Source of the DNA: an uncultured Bacilli bacterium
GTDB taxonomy: Bacteria > Bacillota_I > Bacilli_A > RF39 > UBA660
Length of the DNA: 12,124 nucleotides
Direction: 5' to 3'
NCBI GenBank assembly: GCA_947624125.1
Contig: CANQIY010000028.1
Location: 1 to 12,124, forward strand
In this document: piece by piece, positions 11,216 to 12,124 of the stretch
How positions within the stretch are numbered: the first letter of the stretch is position 1
Layout: every line of letters begins with the position of its first letter
Position numbers and translations under genes: made by a program
The notes under the pieces: model-generated
Databases searched by the model: none
What the model was told of the DNA's origin: nothing
The model's input: the letters and a program-made list of their open reading frames with translations, nothing else

Positions 11216-11851
11216 ATGGCTTTAATTAAATGCAAAGAATGTGGGAAAGAAATTAGTGATTCAGTTAATTCTTGTCCTCATTGTGGATATGTATATAAAG
11301 AAGCAAAACAAATGACAACAAAGAAGGTTATAACAATAATTCTTATTTTAGTTTTGACATGTTTAATATTATCTATGGTATTAAGTTATTTATTTTCCGT
11401 TGTTATACCTAACATTCAAGAAAATTATGAGAAATCTAAATATTATGGTGAATGGCAATTAGTTGATGAGAAATATGAGAATGTTATGGAAATACCAGGT
11501 GTAGGAGAAATAGAATATAAACTAAAAACACAAATTAATATAAATAAAGATAATTTAGAAAATGAATCATCTATTTTTGGCTCTTGTGGGTTTAATAGTC
11601 CAAAAGAATTTGCAATAACAAATTTAGAAGATAGTGGATGCACAAAAACATTTTATTTGCATACAACACTTGCTAAAATAATGGATATTGAATCTGTAAG
11701 TGGTTATTTTTCATCAGAAAAAATAGAAAACGCAGGAAAAGTGGATATATGCTTTGAAATCAAAGATAAAACATTAATACAAAAAAAATGTGATATGGAC
11801 AATGGAAGAGTAAAAAATATAAATTTACGTTATAAATTAAATGAAAAATAA
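11216..11851 (+). CDS. Zinc-ribbon single-pass membrane protein
   Basis: A 211-aa protein with an N-terminal zinc ribbon (Cys6-x2-Cys9 and Cys20-x2-Cys23, KCKECG...CPHCG), one transmembrane helix at about residues 37-64, and a ~145-residue domain on the far side of the membrane. The outer domain begins GEWQLVDEK (about 78-86), reminiscent of small beta-barrel or lipocalin-like domains starting G-x-W, and has four Cys (124, 142, 179, 192) that could form two disulfides. The ribbon should be cytosolic. This architecture is common among Bacillota membrane proteins of unknown role. The start is ATG 11216, because AAAGGA (11200-11205) is 10 nt upstream; the in-frame GTG at 11207 is too close. It is preceded by an unusually long leader. 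No convincing terminator follows in the ~150 bp before the tRNA promoter. Confidence 0.8.
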   Translation: MALIKCKECGKEISDSVNSCPHCGYVYKEAKQMTTKKVITIILILVLTCLILSMVLSYLFSVVIPNIQENYEKSKYYGEWQLVDEKYENVMEIPGVGEIEYKLKTQININKDNLENESSIFGSCGFNSPKEFAITNLEDSGCTKTFYLHTTLAKIMDIESVSGYFSSEKIENAGKVDICFEIKDKTLIQKKCDMDNGRVKNINLRYKLNEK

Positions 11852-12004
11852 ATTCATTATGGTAATAAATAATATTAATAAAGACGAGTATGTGACAGTT
11901 TAGTATTGGTTAAAACCTTTAAAAAAATATGTATATATTGAGCTTTTGAAATAGTATAAAATGGTTATATTTTATGTAATTTTTAAAAATTTTTTTAAAA
12001 TTCA

Positions 12005-12033
12005 TTTACTTTGTTTTTTCCTTATGATATACT
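12005..12033 (+). promoter_or_regulatory. Sigma-A promoter of the tRNA gene
   Basis: TTTACT (12005-12010), 17 bp, TATACT (12028-12033) with TGa in front (extended -10). Predicted start is about 12040, 9 nt before the mature tRNA. The stretch 11852-12004 is otherwise AT-rich and holds nothing I can identify. Confidence 0.75.
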
Positions 12034-12048
12034 AATTATGTTGTTTAC

Positions 12049-12124
12049 GGACCTCTAGCTCAGTTGGTTAGAGCATCCGGCTCATAACCGGGCGGTCGTA
12101 GGTTCGAGTCCTACGAGGTCCACC
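12049..12124 (+). tRNA. tRNA with CAU anticodon, probably tRNA-Ile2 (lysidine-modified); last base of CCA cut off by the window end
   Basis: A full cloverleaf folds: acceptor 12049-12055 with 12115-12121, D arm GCTC/GAGC, anticodon stem TCCGG/CCGGG (one U-G pair) with loop CTCATAA, variable loop CGGTC, and T arm GTAGG/CCTAC with loop TTCGAGT. Discriminator A is at 12122, then CC; the CCA end is encoded and its A falls outside the window. The anticodon CAU fits Met or Ile2. The acceptor has C4-G69 and C5-G68, the pairs reported to mark tRNA-Ile2 for E. coli TilS, and the sequence is close to my recollection of B. subtilis tRNA-Ile2. It lacks the initiator-type C1-A72 mismatch (G1-C72 here). 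I favour tRNA-Ile2, decoding AUA after lysidine formation. A tRNA cluster may continue downstream. Confidence 0.95.

Noticed and set aside
11443..11643. Minus-strand open frame of 66 codons opposite the zinc-ribbon gene
   Set aside because: Shadow frame without start signals or a recognisable domain.
11938..11962. TTGAGC with TATAAA/TAAAAT before the tRNA
   Set aside because: Spacers of 11-13 bp; the extended promoter at 12005-12033 is far better.
11970..12000. Terminator-like A/T palindrome after the zinc-ribbon gene
   Set aside because: Composed only of A and T with no loop; indistinguishable from AT-rich background.
1..12124. CRISPR array, IS element, prophage, toxin-antitoxin or defence system
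   Set aside because: No regularly spaced repeats, transposase, integrase or typical defence domains were seen; the content is core and lineage-specific genes.

Overview
The window comes from a very AT-rich, low-GC Gram-positive chromosome (Bacillota) that still carries endospore genes: cotJ coat genes, spoIIP, and a SpoIIIE/FtsK translocase. Stop codons are 14 TAA, 2 TAG and no TGA across 16 genes, and Trp is read from TGG, so this is genetic code 11. Tiny secreted repeat proteins, many lineage-specific small proteins and short spacers suggest an uncultured gut lineage of the Bacilli, Mollicutes-related (RF39-like) or Erysipelotrichales-like. That placement is inference; no rRNA or marker gene is present to test it.

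Layout. 1-352: C-terminal end of a large surface or pilin-like protein. 388-897 (minus): trmL. 984-3227: ftsK/spoIIIE, whose promoter faces that of trmL and shares its -35 region. 3284-3841: membrane-anchored thioredoxin-fold protein without a CXXC. 3900-4923: spore-coat operon in which CotJA and CotJB are fused into one protein, overlapping cotJC. 5006-5848: miaA. 5930-6280: small secreted protein. 6329-7590 (minus): rpsT followed by an exported transglutaminase-like protein. 7751-9011: spoIIP plus a small overlapping membrane protein. 9061-10408: PfkB-family kinase with a disordered tail, overlapping a stand-alone Smr protein. 10542-10967: unknown cytosolic protein with a near-consensus promoter and its own terminator. 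11216-11851: zinc-ribbon membrane protein with an unusually long leader. 12049-12124: a CAU-anticodon tRNA, cut by the window end just before the last base of CCA, which looks like tRNA-Ile2 rather than tRNA-Met.

Functional themes. (1) Sporulation: the cotJ operon and spoIIP both have CATA-type -10 octamers resembling mother-cell sigma-E promoters. (2) Anticodon-loop chemistry: TrmL (position 34), MiaA (position 37), and a tRNA whose reading depends on lysidine at position 34. (3) Envelope: FtsK, thioredoxin-like, transglutaminase-like, zinc-ribbon and small repeat proteins. Housekeeping promoters mostly have an exact 17-bp spacer and very short leaders, with the Shine-Dalgarno sequence close to the predicted start of transcription.

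I see no phage, IS element, CRISPR array, toxin-antitoxin pair or defence island, and no convincing new multi-gene system. The most interesting items are the CotJA-CotJB fusion with its palindromic sigma-E-like promoter, the structured leader before the zinc-ribbon gene, the divergent promoters with a shared -35, and several uncharacterised small proteins.
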